Shown: positions 20,301 through 31,705, counted from the stretch's first letter. The stretch: DNA of 64,000 bases from Phlebotomus papatasi (GCF_024763615.1 NC_077222.1:83142001-83206000), one strand, 5' to 3'. Numbers and translations are program-made. Notes: generated by a model not told the origin, from the sequence alone.

Positions 20301-20431
20301 TTCTGTGAGGTACCTGTACTTAATCTATTTACCAATCCCCATTTCGTCAGCTTCTCTCATCCCAGTAATTCTGAGAATCCCCCTTGTCTTTGCCTTCTTG
20401 GGATTAAAAAAAAATAAACTAGTAGACAATA

Positions 20432-20437
20432 TTTATT
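20432..20437 (-). terminator. mRpL14: mRpL14 poly(A) signal
   Basis: AATAAA on the minus strand lies 26 bases after the mRpL14 stop codon. This is a canonical polyadenylation hexamer at a plausible distance for a very short 3'UTR. Confidence 0.6.
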
Positions 20438-20462
20438 AACTAAAACAGTGAAAAAACCGAAT

Positions 20463-20933
20463 TTAAACAAATCTGGATGAGATGGCTAGAACTTTTGTGT
20501 AGTCAGCTCCTTTATTGTGGGTCTTCTCCTTGAGAATTGTCCTCAGGATGGTTGGGATTGGAACATGAATGCGAGTGCCCAGAGGTGTTCCATTGTCATC
20601 TATCAGGACGATATTATTACTATCGAATTTCGGCACCTTGAATTTTTGCTTCTGCTTCAGTCCCACCAGGATGGCCTTCTTCATCTGACCCTTGATGGTA
20701 ACAAGTACCTGATCCCCAATCAGACCTACGTGTCTTTTGTTATAGACGTGAATACACCTTGGGGGCTTTCCTTCAATCATAGCAGCCTTGCCTAGTTCAC
20801 TGTTATCAACTACACGTAGCCTGGCCAGCTTCCGGATCTCATTGCACACGGGCGATGTATGAAAAGCAGCATTTTGAGGGTGATTTGGTATGTTACTAAA
20901 AAGCCTTGGAAGGCGCAAGACGTTCCTTAACAT
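20463..20933 (-). CDS. mRpL14: Mitochondrial ribosomal protein uL14m
   Basis: This intact 156-residue frame in one coding exon encodes the mitochondrial large-subunit protein uL14m, which binds rRNA at the subunit interface. The first about 30 residues are basic with Leu/Arg and no acidic residues before the family core, as expected of a mitochondrial presequence. The uL14 fold follows: RVVDNSEL (40-47), IHVYNKRHVGLIGDQVLVTI (61-80), NNIVLIDDNGTPLGTRIHVP (106-125). The GTRI-x-x-PI segment is the conserved C-terminal uL14 signature. Length fits animal MRPL14. The ATG follows directly after a splice acceptor. No truncation or missing conserved block is seen. Confidence 0.95.
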   Translation of the reverse strand: MLRNVLRLPRLFSNIPNHPQNAAFHTSPVCNEIRKLARLRVVDNSELGKAAMIEGKPPRCIHVYNKRHVGLIGDQVLVTIKGQMKKAILVGLKQKQKFKVPKFDSNNIVLIDDNGTPLGTRIHVPIPTILRTILKEKTHNKGADYTKVLAISSRFV

Positions 20934-20992
20934 CTAAAAGCAAGAAAATATGGATACAATTGGTTTTTCATAGAAGAATTGGGGGAAATTAC
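20934..20992 (-). other. mRpL14: Predicted 5'UTR intron of mRpL14
   Basis: On the minus strand GGAAAG-GTAATT forms a donor at 20992, and TTTTCTTGCTTTTAG ends immediately before the mRpL14 ATG. The 59-nt length is typical for small insect introns. The upstream exon would be purely 5'UTR. This is a prediction from splice signals alone. Confidence 0.55.
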
Positions 20993-20999
20993 CTTTCCT

Positions 21000-21911
21000 G
21001 GGAATTGGATTAATTTTTCTTGGTTATGTTTACTTCTTGGGAAAATTCACCTCATCCGGTCTATTCACCACCAGTTTCAGCTATTACCTAATACGAGCGC
21101 TCAAACCTCGAATTTGAAAAATAACTGTCGTATTGAAACTTGTCGAGATTTGTCGTGTACGACTATACCTTGATAATTTTAATTAATAAAATTATAAATG
21201 ATTAGACTTTACTAAAAGGTAGTAAAAATATCAAATTTTATTTCAAACTTTCAGCCTTGAAATTAATTGAACACGTGGAAATAATCGTGAATAATCTTTC
21301 TCTTAAAAAAGTAAAATGCTTGGGAAAAGGTGTAAAAATTAAATAGTTGCAGAGCATGACACGAAAAGATGCAATTAAATTATAATTGCAACACGTGTGG
21401 ATAGGAGGATGTTTAAGAAGTTCACTAAAGGGAGAAAATTCCTGAGAAGAGAACTAGAAAATTGTTCTTTTTATCCTTCACAATTATAGAGTCATTTATT
21501 TCTACTTCCACATTCTTTCTTCTTTTGACACGAGTTAAGAAGCAAAAATAGTAGGAGAAAAAAAGTTTGTAAAAAGCTTTCAGGGCTTTTTTGCAATTTT
21601 TAATCAACCATCAAACGTTCTTTGGTCCTTTTCGGAATTCTCATAATCGTAGCTAGAAGGAATAATTTCTTTCGTCTTGTGATAGTCAGAGTTTCATTTT
21701 CAATTGTGAAAGGGAAGAGTGAAAGAACACTTTTAGAAGAACTGGATAGAAAAATAAGTATTTTTTTCTATTGAAATTTAACACAAATGAGAATATTTAT
21801 TCCTTGTAATTCTTATAATGGATCTCAATTATCTTATAAATATAAACACAAATGGGTGACGATGCATCTCAGGGTTTGCGAAGCGCTCGAACTCGTAACT
21901 TAAATACTATA
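21000..21911. other. mRpL14 upstream region, no gene
   Basis: There is no supported coding sequence. The mRpL14 promoter should lie near 21000-21200. Near 21850-21905 a short block (CGAAGCGCTCGAACTC) also occurs in altered form near 13800 and 41610, so it is part of a dispersed repeat. Confidence 0.45.
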
Positions 21912-22106
21912 GGGGGAAGTGGGGCAAATTTAAAATTGAGATTTTTCACCTATTTTTAAATAATATTGATCCTTATCATGATATAATTTATATGAACAAA
22001 CAGATTGAGAAACTAAATTGCATTATATATAGCTTCCATTTAAACATATAGGAGAAAAATCCCAATTTCAACGGTGCCTCACTTTCAAAGTTGCCCCACT
22101 TCCCCC
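21912..22106. mobile_element. TA-GGGGGAAGTGGGGC MITE, copy 1
   Basis: GGGGGAAGTGGGGCAA at the left is inverted at the right as TTGCCCCACTTCCCCC, with TA on both sides (21910-21911, 22107-22108). It is 195 bp and non-coding. Related copies are at 26181-26364 and 31561-31705. Confidence 0.8.
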
Positions 22107-22134
22107 TACCTCGAAAGTAATTTCGCACTATGTA

Positions 22135-22997
22135 GGGGACACTGGGGCAAAAAGTCACAAATCGAAAAATTCAAAATTCAATATCTTCCAAGGTAAAAAG
22201 ATAGAGGCTCAATTTTTTTATATAGATAGTCTCCATAGACCTTTTTCAATGTCGTAAGTTTCTTAGAATTCGAACAAGGAATTTAGAAAATAAAAAATAT
22301 CGAAATTTTTAGCCCTATTTTTGAAATATTTTCCTTGCAGAAGATAACAATTATTATACCTACTTATTTTCCAAAATTAATGCACTGGTGAATATTTAGA
22401 ATTTCACAAAGGTTCTTTTCTCCAGAAATCCTTTTATTAAAAATGGCCACTTGGGGTAAAAAGTAACAAAAGGTATAGAGCAAAAAGTAACAAAAAGCGA
22501 AGCAATTTCTGATGTCTCACGGCGAAAAGAAACGTCATTATCATGTCTCGCCGCTTGTTGTTTGCATTGGTCAAAGGATTTGCAGTCTTTTGTATGTTTT
22601 TTTTTTCTAAAATAGCTTGAAAAGCGCTTTTCTCGTTTTCTCACTTTTCTCGCAGAGAAAACGGTATTTTACAAAAGTGTAGATGAATAAATTTTCTATG
22701 AAGATATGTTCTTTAGGTATTTTTTCAAATTTATGGAAGCCTGTAATGAAGCGAATCAAAATATGATAATATCCAATGTCTGGTACTATTTGCCCCAGCA
22801 TATTTGAGAATTATCACCAAATTACCTTTTAGAAATTGGCTCGAGAAACGTATTTCCTTACAAAATAGAGGAATATTACTTTCACAAAGTTGTAGAGCGG
22901 TAAATTTCCTCTGCGCTAATTAGAAATTTTTGAAGTGCTCGAGTAGCTTGTAAAAAAATAAAATATCCGTTTCGTGACTTTTTGCCCCAGTCTCCCC
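22135..22997. mobile_element. TA-GGGGACACTGGGGC element, complete copy
   Basis: GGGGACACTGGGGCAAAAAG at the left and CTTTTTGCCCCAGTCTCCCC at the right are inverted and flanked by TA. It is 863 bp. Small frames inside, such as minus 22644-22396, are conserved at the DNA level with the truncated copy at 15640-16157, but I recognise no protein. A related right half is seen at 46560-46920. It is probably a long non-autonomous Tc1/mariner-group element. Confidence 0.75.
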
Positions 22998-24160
22998 TAC
23001 TGTTTACCGATTCTCTACTGATTTGAACCGATTTATAAATTACTCAAAAATCCCCCAAAATAGTTTTAACCCTTTAACGACGAGACACTTTTTACGGACT
23101 GAAAATCAACAATAAAAATTAAACTGAGAAACATAATCAATGATAAGTATTACATCTAACCTTGGAAAGTCCAACAGAGTCTGATTCGGTGTATTTTGTG
23201 CTTCTATGAACGATAGGGACAAAAATAGCAAAAAAAAATTAAGTAAATTTTCTGACAATACCAATGAATAATATTTTTCGCTTTAATGAAAAATATTACG
23301 TATGAGTATTGTAGTTTATATTGCCAAAAGGGTTTTGCTTAGAAAAAAATTAGAAGTACAAAAAATAAATAAAATCAATTATGAATTTGAGAATTTAAAA
23401 ATTCGCCATTTTTGAGCTTAAATATTTACTACATAGCAAATAGCTAGAGACTTGCAAAAAATATTCTAGATTCTTTCAACCTTCTACTTTACAATTATGT
23501 ACAGACATAAGAAAAAAATAACTTTGTGTAGTCAGGAAAAATTATTTTCTTTATGAGATACCGGTGTTGCAATCGTCCTTAAAGGGTTAAAAGAATAGAT
23601 TTGATTTTCGGATAGAAATCGGTAATTCACCGACTTATAATCGATTAGAATCGATTCAGTTTCATCAGAAATTGCAAGACCTTTCCAACAACCCAAAACA
23701 TGATACATTCGGATGAGAAATACTCTCTATATCTTCTCCTCTCGGGATTTTCGTAAGGACGCAATGTCTGCCTGAACAACCTTTAAAACATATTCAAAAA
23801 TGAAAAAAAATTTGCACGACGGGTTTTCGAGGAATCCCATAAAACATGGTTTTGGTGGGGTTGGGGAGAAGTGAGGATAAAAAGAAGAGCATGTTCATCG
23901 TCACAGGGTCGACTCATGGGGGGTCCCCCAAAGGCTTCAAAGGTCACAAGACTCTAACCATTTGCGTTCTATAGACGTCGTAACGGCCGGACGGACAGCC
24001 GCACAGACGAACAGTGTAACATTATTTCTCAGAAATTATCTAAAACGTGGTGATATGTTGAGAAAAGTGGTCCTCGGGGGTGTAAGATGGAAATTTTGGG
24101 TGGTAAAAAATTGAGATATTTATTTTGCCCTCTCTGTGAAGTTCGAGTTTTTGGTTTTAT
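22998..24160. repeat. Dispersed repeat family R1, interrupted copy
   Basis: The order is a CCGATT-rich section (ACCGATTTATAAATTACTCA), a TTAA-flanked insertion (23070-23586), then TTGATTTTCGGATAGAAAT, GCAAGACCTTTCCA, AACGACC-type blocks, GGACGGACAGCCGCACAGAC, and a tail near TTGCCCTCTCTGTGAAGTT. The same order is seen at 41860-42680 and partly at 60440-60820 and (inverted) 44420-44640. No open frame spans it. It could be a non-autonomous Helitron-like or an unknown element. Confidence 0.6.
23070..23586. mobile_element. TTAA-flanked piggyBac-like MITE
   Basis: It begins CCCTTTAACGACGA and ends CGTCCTTAAAGGG, with TTAA immediately outside each end (23066-23069 and 23587-23590). CCC...GGG ends plus TTAA duplication are the hallmark of the piggyBac superfamily. 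It is 517 bp with no transposase. The empty target is represented by the homologous repeat at 41918-41960. A truncated end is present at 19806-19921. Confidence 0.85.
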
Positions 24161-24309
24161 TAGACCTTACAAATTACCTTACATCTTATTTTCATTTTAT
24201 TTATTTCGATGTAACCGGGCTGTTATTGCCATTTTGTTCATTGTTCAGTTTACAATGTTTACAATGTTATATCAGTGAAATGTTAAGCTGTAATTATAAA
24301 ATTCAATCA

Positions 24310-24733
24310 GGGGAAATCTTTCAGGCTTTGCACATACTCTGCCTTCGAACACTTCATATTTTTTCCATAGGGGAAAGTACTCTCCCTTCGAACGTTCATG
24401 CCTTCGAATAAAGTGAATTTTATTTTATTTTCCTAAGAAACTTGCACATAATTATCTTGTAATTATCAATGTGATGATAATATTTAATAGAAATGTGTAA
24501 GTCTCTGAGGAAAAACAAAAGAAAATTAACACTATTCGAAGGCATGAATGTTCGAAAGGAGAGTACATCCCTCAACTTCTTAAATGAATCTGACCTTTCT
24601 ATGGCAATATATTTTAATAGCTAGTCTTAAGTCACTCCCTGAAAAAAATGAGGTCAGATTCATTAAAAGGAACATGAAAAAATATATAAAGTGTTCGAAG
24701 CCAGAGTATGTGTGAAGCTTGAAAGACTTCCCC
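24310..24733. mobile_element. Foldback element with GGGGAANTCTTTCA arms
   Basis: The left arm starts GGGGAAATCTTTCAGGC and runs through GCACATACTCTGCCTTCGAA. The right arm is its inverted counterpart ending CTTTCAAG/GACTTCCCC followed by TA. The arms are about 55 bp. The left flank is CA rather than TA, probably mutated. A nested TA-GGGG element sits inside. Confidence 0.7.
24370..24571. mobile_element. Nested TA-GGGGAAAGTACTCTCC element
   Basis: GGGGAAAGTACTCTCCCTTC and CGTTCATGCCTTCGAATA at the left are mirrored by TATTCGAAGGCATGAATG and GAGAGTACATCCC at the right. TA precedes the left end. It is inserted inside the 24310-24733 foldback; the uninterrupted relative at 13614-13790 lacks it. 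Confidence 0.7.
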
Positions 24734-25817
24734 TACATTAATTGTTTATTCAAATAATCCAAAATACTCCGCAAATTTGCCCTAGCCCTTATATAATTAC
24801 TGTTTTTTATTTGCCTGATTAAATTGATGGATTTTCTTATTTCAAAGTTTAGAAAAAGGAATAAAACTCCGTGAATGTTCTCGATGACACTGTGATTTTC
24901 CTCCTAGTAAAAATCAGTGAGTAATTTCGTCACAAACCACAATCCTTCATTATAATTTCAATTTGTCCTTAGCATCGTGATGACAAATAATGATGCGAGT
25001 TGAGAGTAAGGATGAAAGGAATAAATTGCTAAAACTGCATATTGCATAAGTGGAATCCTTTAATATTTTAGCCATCATCATTATTTTTTTCCACCACAAA
25101 AGGCGCGAATATACGGGATTTTTTTTTGCATTTTGCCCTAACACAAAGGGGTACAAAAATGCGACGGTGGCGAATTCATCCATCCAACGGCTTTTGAATT
25201 ATTAATATAATTTTACAACCACTCATCTTTCTCTGCATTTAAGTCCTTCTTGCCACCCACAATCTTCCATGATTAATTGTAGCTCCTCCGCGCATCTCAT
25301 TCTCTCCTTTTCTGCGCTTACCAGCTACAAAGCCTTGGAAAAAGTTGCAGTGAAAGGTGTTGTACAATGAAAATTCACGTGAAAAAAAGCGAAAGAAGCT
25401 CATATTATGACTTTCCTCCTCTATGAATTATTCAGCAGTTGAAACAAAAGCTTATAGGGAGAAAAAATGCTTCATTAAAAATCAACCATTGAGGATTCAC
25501 AATGACTTACACTCAATACCCTAAGTTTGAGAGCATTTTTCCATAATTTGCGATGATTTCAGCAGAAAAAAAATTATATTTCTTTGAGATTGCAAAGGAA
25601 AGATTCTGATTTAAACGTGTGATTTAGATTTTTTGAATTTTGATGATTAAATTTAAATCGAAATTAATATTTATATGGAAGTAATTTTGGTAATTTGCTT
25701 CCTGATATGAGGATAATTACATCAATTTTTTTTATTTCTTTAATCAAATATTTAACAAACTTTTCATGTTAACTGAAAATATTCCCGAATTAAAAAAATC
25801 TTCTCTGAATGATGATA
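24734..25817. other. No feature seen
   Basis: AT-rich non-coding DNA. I see no gene, RNA or repeat end that I can support. Confidence 0.5.
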
Positions 25818-26165
25818 CAGTATAGACTCTCTCAAATTCAGGCATATGGGACCGAAATGTCAGCCGAATTAGACAGAAATTCGGACGACAAACTTTTTGA
25901 AATGAAACGATTTTTTATTCATGTGCATATAGATATTGAGTTTACGTTTACACACTCATAGATAACGTAAATTGCATGAAAATCCCTCAATAATGCAAAA
26001 TCACATTAAAACTAAAACAAACCATGCCAAATTTGAGCATATTTGATTCGTTTGATAATCATAATCAAACTTGAAAAATGACAACAAACCTTTTTCAAAT
26101 GTAACCGCTGCCCGAATTAAAAAGTAGCCCGATCTTAAAAGAGCCGAATTTGCGAGAGTCTACTG
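25818..26165. mobile_element. CAGTAGACTCTC family MITE, copy 2
   Basis: CAGTATAGACTCTCTC (left) and GCGAGAGTCTACTG (right) are flanked by TA. The inner block CATATGGGACCGAAATGTCA and GCCGAATTNGCGAGAG match copies 1 and 3. It is 348 bp and non-coding. Confidence 0.8.
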
Positions 26166-26180
26166 TAATTGAATAGCTTA

Positions 26181-26364
26181 GGGGGAAGTGGGGCACCTTT
26201 GAATAGGGGTATTTTCAAAATTAGACTTTTTCCTGTTTTTAAATGGAACTAGACCTTACCATGATATAATTGAACTCTACAACCCAATGTGAACTTGCAT
26301 TTGTATGATGATAAGGCTCAGTTCTATTAAAACTGCCCTAATTCAAATGTGCCTAACTTCCTCC
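26181..26364. mobile_element. TA-GGGGGAAGTGGGGC MITE, copy 2
   Basis: The left end GGGGGAAGTGGGGCACC is inverted at the right as degenerate GTGCCTAACTTCCTCC, with TA outside both. The interior shares ATGATATAATT and TTTTAAATGGAACT-like blocks with copies 1 and 3. Confidence 0.7.
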
Positions 26365-26967
26365 TAACCTTGGGATATAAACTGTTTCTATTTTTGACTT
26401 CGGAATCTGTTACACGAATCGTTAATTTTTCATTCGAAAGTTTTTGTAACTTAATGGTTTTCAAACAACAATTTTCATTGCTTCGGGATTTTAATCAATT
26501 AGCAGGCTTTCAATTTGACTCAAAAATTTTTTAGGTACCTCCAACTGTGAATTTTTGCCAACGTTTCACATTTTCGGTTTAGTTTTCTAATTTACGGTAA
26601 TCAATAAAAATCAATTTCTGTATATAAATGCTGTGTATTAATTACACTGAGGAAAGGGATCAAAAAAGTCTCTGAAAATAAGCGTAGGATGGGGAAGCGG
26701 TGGAAATAAACCTCTCTTGATTTTCACAATTTTCTGTAGAAAATAATATTGTAAAAATCAAGAAGTTAAGGGTTTCTGTCCAATTTCTGCAACATTCCAC
26801 CGCTCTAAAATTCTTGTAAAAGTTTATAGGTAAGGAAAGAGCTACTGAATTATTGATACAATCACATTACTCAATTCTTCAATGATCAAATCGATGACAT
26901 TACTCGTTCAAGTGCGACTTGTACTAGTTAAATTTAATAAAATACAATTAAACACAGCAAGGACTTA

Positions 26968-27220
26968 CACTGAGAAAAATCCGAAAAAGTTAAAATAACA
27001 TTCCGGAAATGTTTATTTTACCTTGTAGTATTGATCCGAGATCGGTATAAATATTACCCTTTTTAAGTGTATTGTGGGTTAAAGTTACCTTTTTTCATGC
27101 TAATTTTACCCTTAAAAAGGTGTAAAATTAACATTAAAAAATGTTGATATATTTTTACACCTAAAAAGTGTTAAAGTTATGAGGAAAAAAAGTTAATCGC
27201 ACCTTCTTTTTTTCTCAGTG
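26968..27220. mobile_element. CACTGAGAAAAA MITE, copy 1
   Basis: It starts CACTGAGAAAAATCCG and ends TTTTTTTCTCAGTG, with TA on both sides. It is 253 bp and rich in short GTTAAAATTAC-like words. It is very similar over its whole length to 32405-32660, so both are fairly young. Confidence 0.8.
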
Positions 27221-28906
27221 TATCAATAAACCTGTATCTCTTAGATTTGAATGACGGATTTTGAACATTGTTGAGTTATTTAAAATAAATGTAAATGTTG
27301 ATATATATTTAAATTCTTTACAAAAAATACAACTATCGTCATTAAAATTTTTCAAAATCAACAGATACTATCGAGAAGAAGTTATCATGTCACCCCGGGA
27401 TATAATTAATACTTTATATCTCGCTGAAATTTTTTTGATGATTTTTCTGCTGAGCCTTTCACCTGCTTCCAACATTTCATGAAACATTTAATCTTTAAAA
27501 TAAAATGCATTTCATGCAGAAAGTTGCATCGGTGGTAAAATACGTAAATAATAATATCCTAATGTAAGGCTATTGTTTGTTTTTCACTGTCTACTTCATC
27601 TCTCTCAAATTATTAAAAAAAATATAAAAAAAGAAAGCTAAGGGAAAACAAAGCTATTATTTTAATTAAAGTTTCTCATACTGTAGTTAACACATTGCTC
27701 TATTAATGTCTAGCCGTATATTTTTCATCGGATAAAAAATCCTTACACTCAAGAGACCACAAAAGATGAACAAGAAGAAATTGGAGTATCAAGAATAATT
27801 TGAACTAATTGGGATATTTGTTTTGACAAGTAAAGCCTAAATACATCAAGACTAAAAAGAGTTGAAAAGATGTTAAGAAATGTCTCAGGAATTACGGAAG
27901 AGAATGGTAAGAAAAAAAAGGATAATTGATTTGTTTTGATGTACCTCATCAAAGAGTCTTTGTCCAGACCCAGCATGATGTCTTACACTTGATATCATAT
28001 TTCACTTGGATTAACCACTTGGAAGAGGGTTCTGCCAGATTCTGCGGGGGTGACATACATAACAAAAATTCCAATTTCCTTCCCGTCTCACTCAGGTAAG
28101 TTTCAAGTGTCTGGGGGATTCACTCCTTCCCTAACAAAAATTTATTGTTCTTCACTGGGATCAGAAGTTGACAATGAATGAATTTTAATTTCCAATTAAA
28201 ACAGAAATTCAGACATTGTTGAATTACTTTTCAGGCGGATTACAAGAGAACCCTCTTTGGTGGCGCTTCAAATTATGCTCCAACCACTTTATCCGCTTAA
28301 TTGCACATACCATTCTAATTATTAGAAATCTTGTACAACTTTAAAATACTCACTTCATTCTCTCCGTTCAAAATATGTTTTTATGGGTATCAAACAAGGG
28401 ATTTTTTTTTATAAATACCTAATATCTTCGTACTAGATTATTAATAGTTAAATTTTGGAATGAATTTGGAACGAGTTCCTGGCAAGATTGAAATTCATTC
28501 AAGGATTTTTGAATCTGTATCTAGCGCATATTAGTTAGAACGGTTAGAAGAATTGGTAATATAAAATTGATTAAGGGCCAATTTTAAAAAGTTACAAAAT
28601 GCAGCTAAAAGTTGGTTGGATTTGAATTGTCCCTTTTGCTACATTGAAGACCGCCGCATTCTCTCGGACAGCTTGCAATATCGGACATATTGAGTGAAAT
28701 ATCGGACACTTTAATTAAGGAGTAACCTACATACGTACAAAATTAACGATTTTTAATGACTTTGCTAATGAATCAATAAATATGAAATTTTTATAAGTTA
28801 TACCTAATGCCTTGTGGAAAACAGAAACATCTTTTATTTCAATTTCGAATACAAAATGCCGGAGTGGCCATGCGTTAACTGAGAATAAATTTGTTTTTGA
28901 AGCATA
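27221..28906. other. No gene; isolated strong splice-donor-like site
   Basis: No coding sequence or repeat is supported. CTCACTCAG-GTAAGTTT near 28096 (plus strand) is a strong donor match and could mark a non-coding exon, but no partner acceptor or frame can be assigned. Confidence 0.35.
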
Positions 28907-29123
28907 GGGGAAAGTGCCCATGCTTTACACGGTCTCAAGCTTTATAATGACTAAATTTTTCCTATGTTTTTCAATAAATATGATTCAGCGCGCTCATGTT
29001 TTAAAAACTAGGGGAAAGTGTCCTATTTTTAAAATACATCGCGGAGTCACATTTATTCAAAAACATAGGAAAAATTTAGTCATTATAAAGCTTGGGACCG
29101 TGCAAATCATGGGCACTTTCCCT
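28907..29123. mobile_element. TA-GGGGAAAGTGCCCATG MITE, copy 1
   Basis: GGGGAAAGTGCCCATGCTTT at the left is mirrored by CATGGGCACTTTCCCT at the right, with TA outside. Long inner arms (AAGCTTTATAATGACTAAAT and complement) fold back. Copies lie at 43746-43986 and 48396-48614. Confidence 0.8.
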
Positions 29124-30294
29124 TACTGCGGCTAACAGCAGAACTTAAGTCGTCTCTCGGCTTAAGTCGTAAATGTGTCTAGGGCATTACGATCATAAAA
29201 TCATAAAATAAATTATTTACAAATTAATATTACTATTAATTGATTTTGTTTTTAATTTCTTTTATGATTTTAAAAAAATGGAATTGGATTTAATATTCAT
29301 ATTGATGAAAGTTTTTTTTTAATCGTACTCTATTTTTTTTTAAATAATTTATACATTTTAAACTTTTGATAAAAACCATAACACTTCCAAATGGTGAATA
29401 AATATTATTTCGGGAATAAGTGAAAACTGAAAAGGATATTGTTGCTCACCTGCCGACGGGATGACAAAATTTTCTTGCTGTTAAAGTGTCACAAGGTCCT
29501 TTCTTATCAAAGAGCCCACTTTTGCTAAACATTTTTCGCCATTATATCGAAATTTGATCCTTCTATTCATGATATATTTTACCTGCAAAAAAATGTTGGT
29601 GAAATATCTCTTGATTGATTTTGACCACCTTACAAGTATCTACCTCAAATACTATATCAATTTTATATTTTGTGGTTCAAGAGAAAGTTCTCTGACAGTT
29701 GTCTCATTTTTGGACTGAAAAAAGGAAAACATGACAAAATGACAAAACATTTATTATTTGATTATTTTGTTACGACACATTTTGACGATGGAAAAATATT
29801 ATTATTGGTGCTTTTGTAATCAGCACCGAGAGGAGCTTCTGACAATGTGATGAGGGCACAAAAAGGGCGTGTTGAATAACAAAACTCAGAGGGAAGGAAA
29901 AAAAAACATCCATGGAAAGATCTATCACGTTGATTTCTCATAGAATTATCCAGTAGTCATCATCTGGTGACACACTTTTCACCATTTTTATTCATGTTTC
30001 ACGATCAATGCGCTAAAAAGAGATGAAGAAAATATTTGCTTTTCATTCTTATATCACTGTTCCAATCTCGATACTCTTGGCGGGGTGATTTTGGCGGTTT
30101 TTCTATTTTTATTGTAGAAGGGTTTGTCATTATAAGATCTTATGAACTTATGGTTTTTTTTAAAGAATAATTTTTGTGGTATACTTAATTTTTTCAACCT
30201 TTGGTTTCAGGCAACTAGAATATTTTATTTAGGATTCATTTGCCAAACATTTATAAGTTAATAAGCTCACGAGATCTTAATAGTATTTTCAATA
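29124..30294. other. No gene; fragment of the 12979 MITE family
   Basis: A 35-bp fragment at about 29145-29180 (ACTTAAGTCGTCTCTCGGCT) matches 13065-13095. Otherwise I see nothing supportable. Confidence 0.4.
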
Positions 30295-30617
30295 CACTCG
30301 ACTCTTCGTTATCCAGCTGACGTGGGGACAAAATGACATTTTGGTTTTCTTAATCTGGTCAAAGTTTTTTATATTTTCTGCTGTGGGAATTTGTTTTCTG
30401 TTTAAAAACAACAGAATTTTCTTTGTGGTGTGTTTATGTTTCATTTTGTAGAACGATTGTGTGTCAAAATCTTTGATAAAATAAAATGAAAATAACACAT
30501 TAATTCACTCTGGACGAACTGCATGTTTCGTAAGAAAATCGTTTTGAATACATCAACCGCCAGCGTTTGGCAGCTGTCTCCCGGATAACGAAGTGCCGGA
30601 TAACGAAAAGCCGTGTT
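30295..30617. mobile_element. TTCGTTATCC-ended MITE (TA-flanked)
   Basis: The left end CACTCGACTCTTCGTTATCC and right end GGATAACGAAAAGCCGTG are inverted, with TA outside both. GGATAACGAAGTGCCGG and CCGCCAGCGTTTGGCAGCTG lie inside the right end. It is 323 bp. TTCGTTATCC-type ends with TA duplication fit a pogo-like Tc1/mariner relative. A truncated copy is at 19677-19805. Confidence 0.7.
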
Positions 30618-31364
30618 TATTGACTATTTAAAATTAAATTAGCACATTTCTTACAATATCAAAATAATTTATTGCTTCAAAATTTTATGTTTTCGAAAAT
30701 CATGTATTACTGCCCAAACCTTTTATATGGTTAATTATAAGTGTAACTGGTATGTAGCCCAAAGAGTCAGTCTGATTTTAACTTCGTGTCTTTAGCGAAG
30801 TTTGTTTTGTGAATATTATTAACGAATTTACTGATCAAAATTACCTTTTTAAACCAAACTTAATCATTTTTTATTGTAAAATTTATGCAAATTTCACTTC
30901 AGGTCGAATGAACAAATTACTATTAACGTTAATAAATACAATATTCAATTTATATTTAATAATGTGACTTAAAGATATCGGAGAAAAAAAATTATTAGTA
31001 CTTCACCACAGCTAAATAAACACAAATTTCTGTCATATTTTTCTTGTAAGCAACTGCTTACACTGAAGTTTCAAAACAGCAATTTTACTTCAAATCATTA
31101 TCAAAATTGAACATATTTAGTGATAAAATCTTCTACAAAGAATAAAGATTCTGATAGAATACATTATCAATTAAACATTCAAAGAAAATTCCATATTTTT
31201 GATGAATTTATTTGTATTGTCCAACTCTACCCTGAAAGTTTCAAAAATTATAAGCAGTTCTTCTACATGATGTTTGTAAAAAAAGCCTTGGGGACAAAAA
31301 AACATATAAACTCAACTGAACTAAACTAAATATTGTATAAATAATTCATGTAAACTTGCTTACC

Positions 31365-31550
31365 AATCCTATTATTTTTATCTACATTTTTTTTTAGGTA
31401 TTTGATAATATTTTCATCATGAGCCCTGAGCACATTATCAAATGTGTCTTTATATCTGAATTTGATTTTTTAGCTAAGATTCTTCACAATCTCTTTTCTA
31501 TCAAAATATCATATACAATTTTTATGTAAAATTCTAAGCTGAAACTGTTT
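31365..31550. repeat. Dispersed repeat R2, copy 1
   Basis: It matches 37512-37700 in inverted orientation, sharing TGCTCAGGGC/GCCCTGAGCA, GACACATNTGATAATGTG and AGCTTAGAATTTTACAT blocks. Ends are not defined and there is no coding frame. Confidence 0.6.
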
Positions 31551-31560
31551 AATGCTTGTA

Positions 31561-31705
31561 GGGAGAAATGGGGCATCTTTGAAAGGGGGTGCCTTTGAAA
31601 TTGGGATTTTTCTCCTATTTAAGTGGGAACTCAGTCATATCATAATGTAATTTAGCTTCCTAATCTGTTTGTGCAGCTAAATTATATCACGATAAGTATA
31701 ATGCA
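31561..31705. repeat. TA-GGGGGAAGTGGGGC MITE, truncated copy 3
   Basis: The left end GGGAGAAATGGGGCATCTTT follows TA and the interior resembles copies 1 and 2. The right inverted end is missing and another repeat begins there. Confidence 0.6.

Noticed and set aside
22396..22801. Minus-strand frames inside the TA-GGGGACACTGGGGC element as a transposase
   Set aside because: Similarity between copies is at the DNA level throughout, and no DDE/D motif or helix-turn-helix is visible.
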